DNA from: Sheuella amnicola
Lineage (GTDB): Bacteria; Pseudomonadota; Gammaproteobacteria; Burkholderiales; Burkholderiaceae_B
NCBI RefSeq assembly: GCF_010499255.1
Contig: NZ_JAAGRN010000003.1
Span: 1 to 64,000, forward strand
Length of the DNA: 64,000 nucleotides
Reading direction: 5' to 3'
In this document: in pieces, positions 53,775 through 62,333 of the stretch
Layout: every line of letters begins with the position of its first letter
Position numbering within the stretch: position 1 is the first letter of the stretch
Notes under the pieces: generated by a model
Database searches by the model: none
Told to the model about the DNA's origin: nothing
What the model saw: only the letters and a program-made list of their open reading frames with translations
Position numbers and translations under genes: made by a program

Positions 53775-54575
53775 ATGGATTTACATTTGAATGGACAGCA
53801 TGTCCTGATTACGGGCGGCAGTAAAGGGATTGGTCTGGCTTGCGCAAAAACATTTCTGGATGAAGGGGCGAAAGTCAGCCTGGTATCGCGCGACCACGCC
53901 ACACTGGTTCTTGCGAAAAAGCATTTGATGGATCATTGTCCGGAAGCCGACAGTCGTATCGGCATCTACTCTGCCGATCTCAAAAATGCGCAATCGGCGG
54001 CCAACGCGCTGGATCAAGCCGAACGCGATTCCGGTCCGGTGGATATTCTTGTCAACTCGGCGGGGGCGGCTAAACGCGCCTCAGTAGACGACTTGACCCC
54101 GGAGAAATGGCGCGAGGCAATGGACGCAAAGTTCTTCACTTACATCAATATGATAGATCCTGTGATCAAGCGAATGGGAGCACGTCGCTGCGGCGTCATC
54201 GTCAATGTCATCGGTGCCGGTGGAAAATCCCCATCCGTTCTGCACGTATCGGGCGGCAGTGCGAATGCAGCTCTCATGCTGGCAACTGCCGGATTAGCCG
54301 CTGCGTATGCGCCGCACGGCGTGCGTGTGAACGCTGTCAACCCGGGCCCTGTTTTCACTGAGCGCCTAAAAGAAGGTATCGCCGTCGCGGTCAAGCATCA
54401 GAACATCACAGAGGAAGAGGCGCTCAAGAACACAACGGAAAAAATCGCACTCGGTCGAGTTGCTGATCCGGCCGAAATCGCCGATACCGTGGTTTACCTC
54501 GCCTCGGATCGCGCTAGCTACGTTACAGGCACGATCATCACGATGGATGGCGCGGCCCACCCGATCGTGGTTTGA
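53775..54575 (+). CDS. SDR-family protein lacking canonical catalytic residues
   Basis: 266-residue Rossmann-fold short-chain dehydrogenase/reductase relative. The cofactor glycine motif TGGSKGIGLA and the NSAGAA motif are intact. The usual catalytic triad is not: the serine position reads VNVIGAGG, and the Y-x-x-x-K motif is replaced by GGSANAAL, where Lys becomes Asn. RVNAVNPGPVFT remains. It could use a different mechanism or have lost oxidoreductase activity. It follows the CaiB gene by 14 bases and belongs to its operon. Confidence 0.87.
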   Translation: MDLHLNGQHVLITGGSKGIGLACAKTFLDEGAKVSLVSRDHATLVLAKKHLMDHCPEADSRIGIYSADLKNAQSAANALDQAERDSGPVDILVNSAGAAKRASVDDLTPEKWREAMDAKFFTYINMIDPVIKRMGARRCGVIVNVIGAGGKSPSVLHVSGGSANAALMLATAGLAAAYAPHGVRVNAVNPGPVFTERLKEGIAVAVKHQNITEEEALKNTTEKIALGRVADPAEIADTVVYLASDRASYVTGTIITMDGAAHPIVV

Positions 54576-54580
54576 AAAAT

Positions 54581-54599
54581 CCCGGGGGAAAATCCCGGG
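54581..54599. terminator. Small hairpin between convergent SDR and denD genes
   Basis: CCCGGG (54581-54586) can pair with CCCGGG (54594-54599) around a seven-base loop, between two convergent stops. Each arm is itself palindromic, and AAAATCCCGGG occurs as a direct repeat. It is a weak candidate for a bidirectional terminator, without a T-run. Confidence 0.35.
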
Positions 54600-54606
54600 T
54601 AAAGTT

Positions 54607-55590
54607 TCACGATTGAATCATCTGAATATACTGTTCGATGATTTTTCTGAAGCTTTCGTCGGATTTCAGACCCAAATCCCGAGTACGCCTGCAATCAAAT
54701 CGCGATGGCCAACCTCCGACGATCCGGGCGATGGCAGGGTCAGGCTTGACGGTGACCAAAGCGGCGACCGACTTGCCTGCGACATCCTCAAGCGCCTGCA
54801 ACATCTCGCCCACCGTGACAGTCAACGCGGGAAGATTCAATGCGGTTCGGCCACCAAAGGCCTCCCGGGTCGCTTCAACAACCTTCAAAATTCCATCGAT
54901 CGTTGTGGCAGGCGAAGCCAAAGCCACAGCAGTCGACAATTCGACCGGACAGACTGACGCCACGCCCGCAAGCGGTTCGCGAACAATTCCCGAGAGAAAG
55001 CTGGATGCCGCGCCGTTGGGACGCCCCGGACGAACGGACACCGTCATCAATCGCGCAACTCTCCCGTCGATATAGCCTTTGCGCGTATAGTCGGCGATGA
55101 GTTGTTCGCACACGAATTTATGAATTCCATAGCTCGATTGCGGCGTGGGCAATGTTGTGTCTTGCACAATACTCGGCAAAGGCAAGGCAGGATCGGAACC
55201 AAATACGGCAACCGAGCTTGAAAAGAAAAATAGCGGCGCCTGGCCGGTGCGATGAAACTGGGCGCGCAACCCATCCAAAATCAATCTGGTCGCATCCAGA
55301 TTGGATCGCAAACCCAGATCGAAATCAGCTTCGCATTCGGCCGATACCGCCGAAGACATGTGAAACACAGCATCGAAATCTTCTTTGAATAATTGCGGAG
55401 CATTGGCCAGCAAATCACCCGTATTGACGCGCAGCAAAGAGTGGCCCACAACCGACGGATGTGACGGTGCAACTAGATCGGTTACGGTGATCGATGCAAT
55501 CGTCCGACCGCGCAGCTGACCTCGCTCGATCAATGCACGTGTCAGCATCGTTCCGAGAAATCCCGCACCACCTGTTATCAGAATTTTCAT
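54607..55590 (-). CDS. denD: D-erythronate dehydrogenase (NAD-dependent epimerase/dehydratase family)
   Basis: 327-residue extended short-chain dehydrogenase. The NAD site is ITGGAGFLGTML and the catalytic pair is in SSYGIHKFVCEQL (Y-x-x-x-K). With OtnK and OtnC it matches the set described for D-erythronate use, in which DenD oxidises D-erythronate to 2-oxo-tetronate. The start is ATG 55590 with AGAG upstream; the longer frame to 55761 runs inside otnC. It is the last gene of the minus-strand otnK-otnC-denD unit. Confidence 0.88.
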   Translation of the reverse strand: MKILITGGAGFLGTMLTRALIERGQLRGRTIASITVTDLVAPSHPSVVGHSLLRVNTGDLLANAPQLFKEDFDAVFHMSSAVSAECEADFDLGLRSNLDATRLILDGLRAQFHRTGQAPLFFFSSSVAVFGSDPALPLPSIVQDTTLPTPQSSYGIHKFVCEQLIADYTRKGYIDGRVARLMTVSVRPGRPNGAASSFLSGIVREPLAGVASVCPVELSTAVALASPATTIDGILKVVEATREAFGGRTALNLPALTVTVGEMLQALEDVAGKSVAALVTVKPDPAIARIVGGWPSRFDCRRTRDLGLKSDESFRKIIEQYIQMIQS

Positions 55591-55618
55591 TGTCATCTCT
55601 ATTAAATAGTTGATTTTT

Positions 55619-56314
55619 TTACCAGGAAATTCCGAATTGCTGGCGCAACGAATCGATCGCCTTATCGGACAAGGGCGATGCACTGCAATTGCCGCGCAGC
55701 CATAATTTTGCCGTTTCTTCCAGCTCTTCCAGCGTCGCCATTGCGCTTGAGGGAGAATCATTCCAGACTTGCGGACCTAATCGGTCGCACATGACCGCTC
55801 GAAGCGTCAATCCGCGCCCATGATGGCTTGCGATCGCTTCGGCCACCAGTTCGGCCACGCGCGCATCGCCGGGCTTGAAATAAGGAATCAGCGGAACATG
55901 GCCGACCTTCATGACGTAATACGGCGTCAGTGGCGGAACAATATCCTCATCTCTCCACACTCCACGCAAGGTCAAATCCACAAGCCATGAGGAATGGGTA
56001 TGAATCACGCACATCGCCTCGGATGAAGCCTGATAAATACGTCGATGCAACACTAGTGTCTTGCTGGCACGATCGCCCGAAATTTGCTGCCCCTGAAAAT
56101 CGACATGTGCAAGCTTATCCGGCGAAAGAAATCCTAAACACGCATCGGTGGGCGTAATCAGAAAACCATTTGGTGCGCCATTGCCATCCACTCCCGGCAG
56201 CCTTACGCTGATGTTGCCTGTAGAACCATGCACGTATCCGCGATCGAAAAGGCTTTTACCGACACGACATACCTCTTGTCTTAAAAAATCGACTGCTTCG
56301 CTTGAAATATCCAT
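55619..56314 (-). CDS. otnC: 3-oxo-tetronate 4-phosphate decarboxylase (class II aldolase family)
   Basis: 231-residue class II aldolase/adducin-domain enzyme. GSTGNISVRL is the phosphate-binding turn, and zinc ligands are probably in CVIHTHSSWLVDL plus a later histidine near ASHHGRGL. In the tetronate pathway it decarboxylates 3-oxo-tetronate 4-phosphate to dihydroxyacetone phosphate. The start at ATG 56314 is two bases downstream of the otnK stop; longer frames lie in otnK. Confidence 0.9.
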   Translation of the reverse strand: MDISSEAVDFLRQEVCRVGKSLFDRGYVHGSTGNISVRLPGVDGNGAPNGFLITPTDACLGFLSPDKLAHVDFQGQQISGDRASKTLVLHRRIYQASSEAMCVIHTHSSWLVDLTLRGVWRDEDIVPPLTPYYVMKVGHVPLIPYFKPGDARVAELVAEAIASHHGRGLTLRAVMCDRLGPQVWNDSPSSAMATLEELEETAKLWLRGNCSASPLSDKAIDSLRQQFGISW

Positions 56315-56316
56315 GC

Positions 56317-57570
56317 TTAATTCGCTAACCTGTCGAACGCTTTGGTGAAAAAATCGGGCGTGCCGAAATTGCCTGATTTCAATGTAATGTGAATGCCATT
56401 TGCCGCGCACCACGGCACACCGGGATCGATCTGGTCGCCGATTTGCAGCTGATTCATGCCAAGCGCCTGCACAACTGCGCCTGATGTCTCGCCACCCGCG
56501 ACCACCAACTGCCCCACCCCTAATTCGATCAACCCCTTGGCAATGTTCGCAAGAGCGTTCTCGACCAGTTCGCCCGCCTGTTGGACGCCCAATTTTTCCT
56601 GAACCACCTTAAGCGCTTCAGGTTGCGCAGTCGAATAAATCAAGACCGGCCCACCCTGCAAATGTTGCGCAGCCCATGTCAATGCAAGCGAAATCTGGCC
56701 CGGATTGTTAAGTAGCTCAAGCGGATCGAGCACGAATGCCGGTTGCCCCCGCGCAATGAAATCAGCAACCTGCGCATTGGTCGCACGCGAGCAACTTCCC
56801 GATATCACAGCCTGCAAACCTCGCGCCGCAGGCAAAGCGCAGGCGCTCGGATTGGGCGCAAGCCCGAAATTAGCCGGCAACCCGATTGCAACACCCGAAC
56901 CTGCCGTAACCAATGGCATACCCGCCAATGCTTTACCCAGGCAATACAAATCATCGTTGCTAAGCGCGTCCACGATCGCAATGCCGACACCTTCTTTTTT
57001 CAGAACGGATATGCGTGCGCGGATCGCGTCTTCACCCTGGGCAATTACTTTGTAATCAATCAGTCCGACACGATGGCGGGTCTGCGCTTGAAGGACTCTA
57101 ACCAGATTGGGATCTTTCATCGGCGTCAAGGGGTGATCCTGCATGCCGCTTTCGTGCAGCAGCACGTCACCAACAAAAAGATATCCCTTGAACACCGTGC
57201 GACCCGCATCCGGAAAGGCTGGCGTAGCAATCGTGAAGTCGGTTGCGAGCGCATCCATCAATGCATCGGTGACAGGACCGATATTGCCCTTTGCGGTGGA
57301 GTCGAATGTCGAGCAATATTTGAAATAAAACTGCTGCGCTCCCTGTGCCTTGAGCCAATCTAGAGCCCGAACGGATTGTCGGGCCGCTTCGTGGGGATCA
57401 ATGGTGCGGGATTTGAGTGATACCACCACCGCATCGACTTGCGCATCCAGCGGTTCATTGGGCACACCCACGGTCTGAACCACGCGCATGCCGGAGCGTA
57501 CGAGATTGTTCGCCAGATCCGTCGCCCCGGTGAAATCGTCGGCAATGCAACCTAGCAGTATTTTGTTCAT
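56317..57570 (-). CDS. otnK: 3-oxo-tetronate kinase
   Basis: 417-residue kinase of the DUF1537 (four-carbon acid sugar kinase) family. GCIADDFTGATDLANNLVRSG is the diagnostic N-terminal motif, and VAGGETSGAVVQAL forms the C-terminal ATP site. It phosphorylates 3-oxo-tetronate before decarboxylation by OtnC. The start at ATG 57570 is supported by the family motif close behind. It is the first gene of the unit. A strong hairpin lies upstream at 57596-57626. An OtnI isomerase is not visible here. Confidence 0.91.
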   Translation of the reverse strand: MNKILLGCIADDFTGATDLANNLVRSGMRVVQTVGVPNEPLDAQVDAVVVSLKSRTIDPHEAARQSVRALDWLKAQGAQQFYFKYCSTFDSTAKGNIGPVTDALMDALATDFTIATPAFPDAGRTVFKGYLFVGDVLLHESGMQDHPLTPMKDPNLVRVLQAQTRHRVGLIDYKVIAQGEDAIRARISVLKKEGVGIAIVDALSNDDLYCLGKALAGMPLVTAGSGVAIGLPANFGLAPNPSACALPAARGLQAVISGSCSRATNAQVADFIARGQPAFVLDPLELLNNPGQISLALTWAAQHLQGGPVLIYSTAQPEALKVVQEKLGVQQAGELVENALANIAKGLIELGVGQLVVAGGETSGAVVQALGMNQLQIGDQIDPGVPWCAANGIHITLKSGNFGTPDFFTKAFDRLAN

Positions 57571-57595
57571 GTTCGGCTTGGATACAAAAGTAATA

Positions 57596-57626
57596 GGTTG
57601 AAAATTCAAGTGAAAAATTTTCAACC
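57596..57626 (-). terminator. Perfect 11-bp hairpin between doxX and otnK
   Basis: GGTTGAAAATT (57596-57606) pairs perfectly with AATTTTCAACC (57616-57626) over a nine-base loop. On the minus strand it lies after the doxX stop and is followed by TATTACTTTTG, so termination of doxX is plausible. It also falls just before the otnK start and could act as an attenuator there. The stem is directly visible; its role is inferred. Confidence 0.55.
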
Positions 57627-57666
57627 ATTATTACTCGATATCGACCGAAAAGTACGCGTTGCCGAA

Positions 57667-58080
57667 TTACTTGGCCGTGCGTTTAGCTTCCAAACTCCAC
57701 GCACCACCACCAAATGCTGCCAAAACCAGCAAGCCTCCGGCAATCGCAATGTTTTTATTGAAAAGCAGCGAGACAATCATTTGACTTTCGGCCGGCACGC
57801 TCCAGTATGGATGGAAAGCGACTGCCGCCACGACGGTAAACACGGCCAACACCAATGCTGCAAGACGCGTGCCCAAACCAAGCACCAATGCGGCACCGCC
57901 AATGACCTCCACAACAATGGCGATCACCACTCCCAGTGCTGGCGCCGGCAAACCTGCACTTGCAACGTATTGGGTCATGTAATCGAACCCGGAAATCTTG
58001 GCCAAACCGGCTGGCAGGAACAAATAAGCCATCAGCAATCGCCCTAGAAGAGCGAGGGGATTTTGAAGTGCATTAAACAT
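57667..58080 (-). CDS. DoxX-family membrane protein
   Basis: 137-residue protein with four hydrophobic segments. NPLALLGRLLMAYLFLPAGLAKI and GVVIAIVVEVIGGAALVLGLGTRLAALVLA are typical DoxX blocks. Members are small quinone- or thiol-related membrane proteins of poorly defined function, often found with pirins under stress regulators. It lies downstream of the pirin gene on the same strand (72 bases), probably co-transcribed. Confidence 0.89.
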   Translation of the reverse strand: MFNALQNPLALLGRLLMAYLFLPAGLAKISGFDYMTQYVASAGLPAPALGVVIAIVVEVIGGAALVLGLGTRLAALVLAVFTVVAAVAFHPYWSVPAESQMIVSLLFNKNIAIAGGLLVLAAFGGGAWSLEAKRTAK

Positions 58081-58152
58081 TTGAATACTCCTTGATAATA
58101 TTAAGAAAAATTTAAAAAATATGCGCCGTACAGATTTAAATAAAGGGATTGC

Positions 58153-58854
58153 TTACGGTGCCAAATCAAACACCAATACTTCCGCATGCGAACCGGAGGT
58201 CAAATCAATGCCGGACTCCTGATCGAACAGCGCCGCATCACCTGCGTGAAGCTCAAGACCATTCACCCACAATGAGCCTCGAACTAAAAACACGTATGCT
58301 TTGCGTGCGGGATTCAATTCAAGATGCGCTCTTTCGTCACCATCGAACAAGCCGGCATAAAGCCTGGCATCCGCATGAATGCTGACTGCACCACCCTCAC
58401 CTGCGGGACTGGCAATCAGTTTGAGCTTTCCGCGCTTGCTTTCCTGCGGAATCGTTTGTTGCTCATACCCTGGCTCAATACCTTTGACGTTAGGTTCGAT
58501 CCAGATCTGTAAAAAATGTGTCATTTGGCCTGGCGCATGGTTGAATTCGCTGTGCTGCACACCTCGCCCGGCACTCATGCGCTGAACATCACCCGGTGGA
58601 ATCCCTTTGACATTTCCCATGCTGTCCCTGTGCGCAAGATTTCCCTCGAGCACATAACTGATGATTTCCATATCCCGGTGACCATGCGTCCCGAAGCCGG
58701 TTCCGGACTCGATCCGGTCTTCATTGATCACGCGCAGATTGCCCCATCCCATGTGGGCGGGATCGTAATAATTCGCAAATGAAAAACTATGAAAAGACTT
58801 GAGCCAGCCGTGATCGGCGAAGCCACGTTCACGGGATCGACGAATATTGATCAT
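58153..58854 (-). CDS. Pirin-family protein (YhaK-type bicupin)
   Basis: 233-residue bicupin. GTGFGTHGHRDMEIISYVLEG and the later histidine and glutamate in VQHSEFNHAPG match the metal site of the N-terminal pirin domain, whose members include quercetin dioxygenase-like enzymes and redox-sensing proteins. GGAGGGCAAC precedes ATG 58854. It is divergent from a LysR gene, with a palindromic candidate operator in between. The activity is not known. Confidence 0.9.
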   Translation of the reverse strand: MINIRRSRERGFADHGWLKSFHSFSFANYYDPAHMGWGNLRVINEDRIESGTGFGTHGHRDMEIISYVLEGNLAHRDSMGNVKGIPPGDVQRMSAGRGVQHSEFNHAPGQMTHFLQIWIEPNVKGIEPGYEQQTIPQESKRGKLKLIASPAGEGGAVSIHADARLYAGLFDGDERAHLELNPARKAYVFLVRGSLWVNGLELHAGDAALFDQESGIDLTSGSHAEVLVFDLAP

Positions 58855-58943
58855 GTTGCCCTCCGGTTTCAAAGACTTGATTGAGTACAAGTGAAACTTT
58901 AACGATGGCAACGCACATCAAAATCGAATTAATTTGTCGTAAC

Positions 58944-58962
58944 AATTCAAAATATTTGAATT
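58944..58962. promoter_or_regulatory. 19-base palindrome, candidate LysR operator
   Basis: AATTCAAAATATTTGAATT is a perfect 19-base palindrome (odd centre) about halfway between the divergent pirin and LysR genes. Its core TCAAAATATTTGA fits the T-N11-A pattern of LysR-type binding sites. It is probably bound by the LysR protein at 59003, controlling itself and the pirin/doxX unit. The palindrome is directly visible; binding is inferred. Confidence 0.6.
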
Positions 58963-59002
58963 AATATTGGATTAAATATACAAATTATCGGAATATTCTG
59001 TC

Positions 59003-59968
59003 ATGCCACTCCAAGTCGGCCTAAGCCGCAATAAACCCTACGACGCCTTGACACCGGAGGCATTAAACATGCTTCAAAGCATTGTCGAACTAGGGAGTTT
59101 TGCCGCCGCCGCCCGTAAATTGGGTCTGGTCCCCAGCGCGCTGACCTACCGAGTCAGACAATTGGAAGATGCGTTGGATGTGCTGTTATTCGACCGTAGC
59201 ACCCGTCAAGCCAAACCCACCGCGGCTGGGCGCGAGCTTTTGCGCGAAGGTGCCAGATTACTGAACGAAATGGACGCGATCGCCAGCCGAGTCAAGCGGG
59301 TTGCAACCGGCTGGGAGGCCGAATTAACGATCGCAGTCGACACAATCATTGCACCATCGATCATCATGGAGCTTTGCGCTGCCTTTCTCGCAATCAACCC
59401 GCCAACACGACTGCGCCTTAGAGATGAGGCACTATCCGGATCCATCCAGGCACTGGAAAATGGTCAGGCCGATCTGGCGATCGGGATCCCGCACGAAGCA
59501 CTCATTCTTGGCCAAGGAATTCAACACCAACCACTTGGTTCGATCGGGTTTATTTTTGTCGTTGCACCACATCATCCTCTGGCCTCAGCTCAGAACCCCA
59601 TCACGGCTGAATTGATTTCGCAACATCGTGTCGTATCCGTCGCAGACTCCGTTCAGAGAGGCAGCGGCTTAACCATTGGTGTCGCACCAGGACAAGATGT
59701 GTTGACAGTGCCGAGCATGGCAGCCAAACTGGATGCACAGATGCGGGGGCTGGGTTGCGGTTTTGTACCTGAACCGATGGCCAGACCCTACCTTGAAGTG
59801 GGACGCCTCATTGAAAAGCAAGTCCACCAAATACAGCGCGTGACACATTCGAGATATGCCTGGCGCCAATCCGCATCCGGACCGGGCCGTGCTCTGCAGT
59901 GGTGGCTTTCGCAGCTATCGCAACCCGCCACGCGGCAGGCGCTGATCGAAAATCACCGAACACTTTAA
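59003..59968 (+). CDS. LysR-family transcriptional regulator
   Basis: 321-residue LysR-type regulator. The helix-turn-helix is GSFAAAARKLGLVPSALTYRVRQLED. The C-terminal effector domain is complete, with VPEPMARPYL near its end. Divergence from the pirin gene and the palindrome at 58944-58962 make pirin and doxX its likely targets, perhaps in a stress response. The effector is unknown. ogt follows 13 bases downstream. Confidence 0.92.
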   Translation: MPLQVGLSRNKPYDALTPEALNMLQSIVELGSFAAAARKLGLVPSALTYRVRQLEDALDVLLFDRSTRQAKPTAAGRELLREGARLLNEMDAIASRVKRVATGWEAELTIAVDTIIAPSIIMELCAAFLAINPPTRLRLRDEALSGSIQALENGQADLAIGIPHEALILGQGIQHQPLGSIGFIFVVAPHHPLASAQNPITAELISQHRVVSVADSVQRGSGLTIGVAPGQDVLTVPSMAAKLDAQMRGLGCGFVPEPMARPYLEVGRLIEKQVHQIQRVTHSRYAWRQSASGPGRALQWWLSQLSQPATRQALIENHRTL

Positions 59969-59981
59969 AAAGGGGGTTCAC

Positions 59982-60509
59982 GTGTCAAAAACCACTCAGG
60001 CTTATGTGCCCGGTCATGGACGGGCGACCACGCCATTCGGACCATGCTTGCTAGGCTGGGATAAGCAAGGAATTTTTTTTCTGCACTTCTACGACGGAAA
60101 TCTGCGCGAAACTCAAACACAGCTTGACATGGCATCCGAGTGCGATCCGGACTGCCGTCGACGCAGCGATCAGCAGGCCCAAAATTTTGCGGATCGAATT
60201 TTCGATCCACATCCCTGTGAAGCGCTCCCCAAACCCACACTGCGAGGCAGCCCGTTTCAACTGAAAGTCTGGAATGCCTTGCTAAAAATTCCTCGCGGCA
60301 AAGTGGTGTCTTACGGTGATTTGGCTGAAAAGCTAGGGCAACCGGGGGCTGCGCGCGCTGTGGGCTCGGCAATTGCGGCCAATCATGTCGGATTTCTGGT
60401 GCCTTGCCATCGGGTTGTTCGTGCCTCGGGAGATACAGGCCAATACCGCTGGGGAGCCGCCCGTAAAATTGAAATGATCCGGTGGGAATCGGATGCGCTT
60501 GCGAAGTAG
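59982..60509 (+). CDS. ogt: Methylated-DNA-[protein]-cysteine S-methyltransferase
   Basis: 175-residue DNA repair protein that removes O6-alkyl groups from guanine by irreversible transfer to its own cysteine. The acceptor is Cys142 in LVPCHRVV, and GSPFQLKVWNALLKIPRGKVVSYGDLAE is the conserved helix-turn-helix region. It lacks an Ada-type N-terminal zinc domain, so it is the constitutive Ogt type. The start is GTG 59982 after AAGGGGG. It follows the LysR gene closely and may share its transcript. Confidence 0.93.
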   Translation: MSKTTQAYVPGHGRATTPFGPCLLGWDKQGIFFLHFYDGNLRETQTQLDMASECDPDCRRRSDQQAQNFADRIFDPHPCEALPKPTLRGSPFQLKVWNALLKIPRGKVVSYGDLAEKLGQPGAARAVGSAIAANHVGFLVPCHRVVRASGDTGQYRWGAARKIEMIRWESDALAK

Positions 60510-60558
60510 TCTGCCTCGCACTAGGATGTAGCACTTCTAATCACAACGGGTAGCCAGC

Positions 60559-61671
60559 ATGAGTCAATTATTTACGCCGATCAATATCGGCCCATTGAAA
60601 CTTCAAAATCGCATTGTGATCCCTCCAATGTGCCAGTACTCGGCGATCGATGGCAAGACAACCGACTGGCACACGATCCATATGGGGCAAATGGCTATCT
60701 CGGGTGCGGGCTTGTTCATTATCGAAGCCACAGCGGTTGAAGCCATCGGCCGCATCACCCACGGCTGTGTCGGCTTGTATTCAGACGAAACCGAAGCCGC
60801 CCTGAAAAAAACGCTTGATGCGGTTCGGCAATTTTCCAACATTCCATTCATGATTCAGTTGGCGCATGCCGGCCGAAAAGCATCCAGCCATCGTCCGTGG
60901 GAAGGTGGTCAACTGATTGCACAGCAAGATGGCGACTGGGAGACCATCGCCCCCTCCGCATTGCCTCAATTACCCGGCGAAACGCCCCCAAGGGCAATGA
61001 CTCAGGCGGACTTCATCCGAGTGCGCGAGGCTTTCGTCCAGGCAGCAAAGCGTGCCATTCGAATCGGCTTCGATGGCATTGAACTGCATGGCGCGCATGG
61101 TTATCTGTTGCACCAATTCCTGTCGCCGATTGCAAACCAGCGCAAGGATGAATATGGAGGTTCCCTTGAAAACCGCATGCGCTTTCCTCTGGAAGTTTTT
61201 AAAGCCGTGCGCGCAGTCACGCCTGAAAACATTACGCTCGGAATCCGCGTATCCGCAACCGACTGGGTCGATGGCGGATTGACCGTCGAAGAAGTCAGCG
61301 AGTTCGGCAAACGACTCAAAGCACTCGGTTGTGATTTCATCGACGTGTCCAGTGGAGGCGTGTCACCTGCCCAGAAAATCCAGCTCGGACCAAAATACCA
61401 GGTGGCACTGGCCACCAAGATCAAGCAGGAATGCGGCATGCCGACCATGGCGGTCGGATTGATCACCACGGCTGAGCAAGCCGAAGGCATCATCGTCAAT
61501 CATGAAGCCGACATCGTCGAAGTGGGTCGCATGATGATGTACGACCCGAGATGGGCGTGGCACGCCGCCGCCCAGCTTGGCGCACAAGTAAACGGTCCTA
61601 AGCAATACTGGCGGTCACAGCCTCGCGAGCTCAAGGACTTGTTCTTCGATGCAAAAATCGGATCACGCTGA
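60559..61671 (+). CDS. NADH:flavin oxidoreductase, old yellow enzyme family (YqjM-like)
   Basis: 370-residue FMN-dependent TIM-barrel reductase of alpha,beta-unsaturated carbonyls. IVIPPMCQYSAIDGKTTDWH and LAHAGRKASSH are YqjM-type markers with the active-site cysteine in PMCQYS. HGAHGYLLHQFLSPIANQRKDEYGGSLENR is the core signature with the histidine pair. VGRMMMYDPRWAWHAA lies near the C-terminus. It probably detoxifies electrophilic enones. It stands alone, 49 bases after ogt. Confidence 0.93.
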   Translation: MSQLFTPINIGPLKLQNRIVIPPMCQYSAIDGKTTDWHTIHMGQMAISGAGLFIIEATAVEAIGRITHGCVGLYSDETEAALKKTLDAVRQFSNIPFMIQLAHAGRKASSHRPWEGGQLIAQQDGDWETIAPSALPQLPGETPPRAMTQADFIRVREAFVQAAKRAIRIGFDGIELHGAHGYLLHQFLSPIANQRKDEYGGSLENRMRFPLEVFKAVRAVTPENITLGIRVSATDWVDGGLTVEEVSEFGKRLKALGCDFIDVSSGGVSPAQKIQLGPKYQVALATKIKQECGMPTMAVGLITTAEQAEGIIVNHEADIVEVGRMMMYDPRWAWHAAAQLGAQVNGPKQYWRSQPRELKDLFFDAKIGSR

Positions 61672-61694
61672 AACGTCAATCCTATGGCCGTTAG

Positions 61695-62177
61695 TTAATC
61701 GCGAAAATTATTGAACTGCAACGGCAACTCGACCTTGGATTTCTTCAACAAGGCGATTGCCTCTTGCAGATCATCACGCTTCTTTCCGGTTACGCGCAGC
61801 TTGTCCCCGGTAATTTGCGTCTCTACCTTGAGCTTGGCCTCTTTTATGGATGCGATCAGTTTTTTTGAAATGGCTTGCTCGATTCCCTGTTTGACCGTGA
61901 CTTTCTGACGGGCTCCACCGAGGTTTTCAAGCGGATCGGCAATATCCAGACAACGGGTATCGATCCCGCGCGCGCTTAGTCGCGCACGCAAAATATCCTG
62001 CATCTGCTTGAGCTGAAACACGCTGGACGCAGAAAGATTGACCACATAACCTTCGAGCTCGAACTTCGCATCCGTTCCTTTAAAGTCGAACCGGGTTGAA
62101 AGCTCGCGTCCGGCCTGATCGACTGCATTGGACAATTCGTGTTTATCGACTTCTGAAACGACATCAAATGAGGGCAT
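61695..62177 (-). CDS. yajQ: YajQ-family nucleotide-binding protein
   Basis: 160-residue YajQ protein. MPSFDVVSEVDKHELSNAVD and ELSTRFDFKGTDAKFEL are near-invariant in the family, and LKVETQITGDKLRVTGKKRDDLQ follows. Members bind nucleotides or tRNA, and in Xanthomonas a homologue binds cyclic di-GMP. It is convergent with the OYE gene (23 bases) and divergent from the MOSC gene. It could be a receptor for the cyclase product made by 26841-27992, but that is speculative. Confidence 0.95.
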   Translation of the reverse strand: MPSFDVVSEVDKHELSNAVDQAGRELSTRFDFKGTDAKFELEGYVVNLSASSVFQLKQMQDILRARLSARGIDTRCLDIADPLENLGGARQKVTVKQGIEQAISKKLIASIKEAKLKVETQITGDKLRVTGKKRDDLQEAIALLKKSKVELPLQFNNFRD

Positions 62178-62333
62178 GGCGACATCCTGGTATGGGAAAT
62201 AACGACAATCGAACGGAATGACTATTTTTGCCGAATCAGGAGATTTTAACTAAGTGCGTGAAAACCCTCCCCCTTCGAAGGAATATCAATTTTTTGCACA
62301 GGTTTAGAATGACGCATCTCTGAAGGAATCCTC

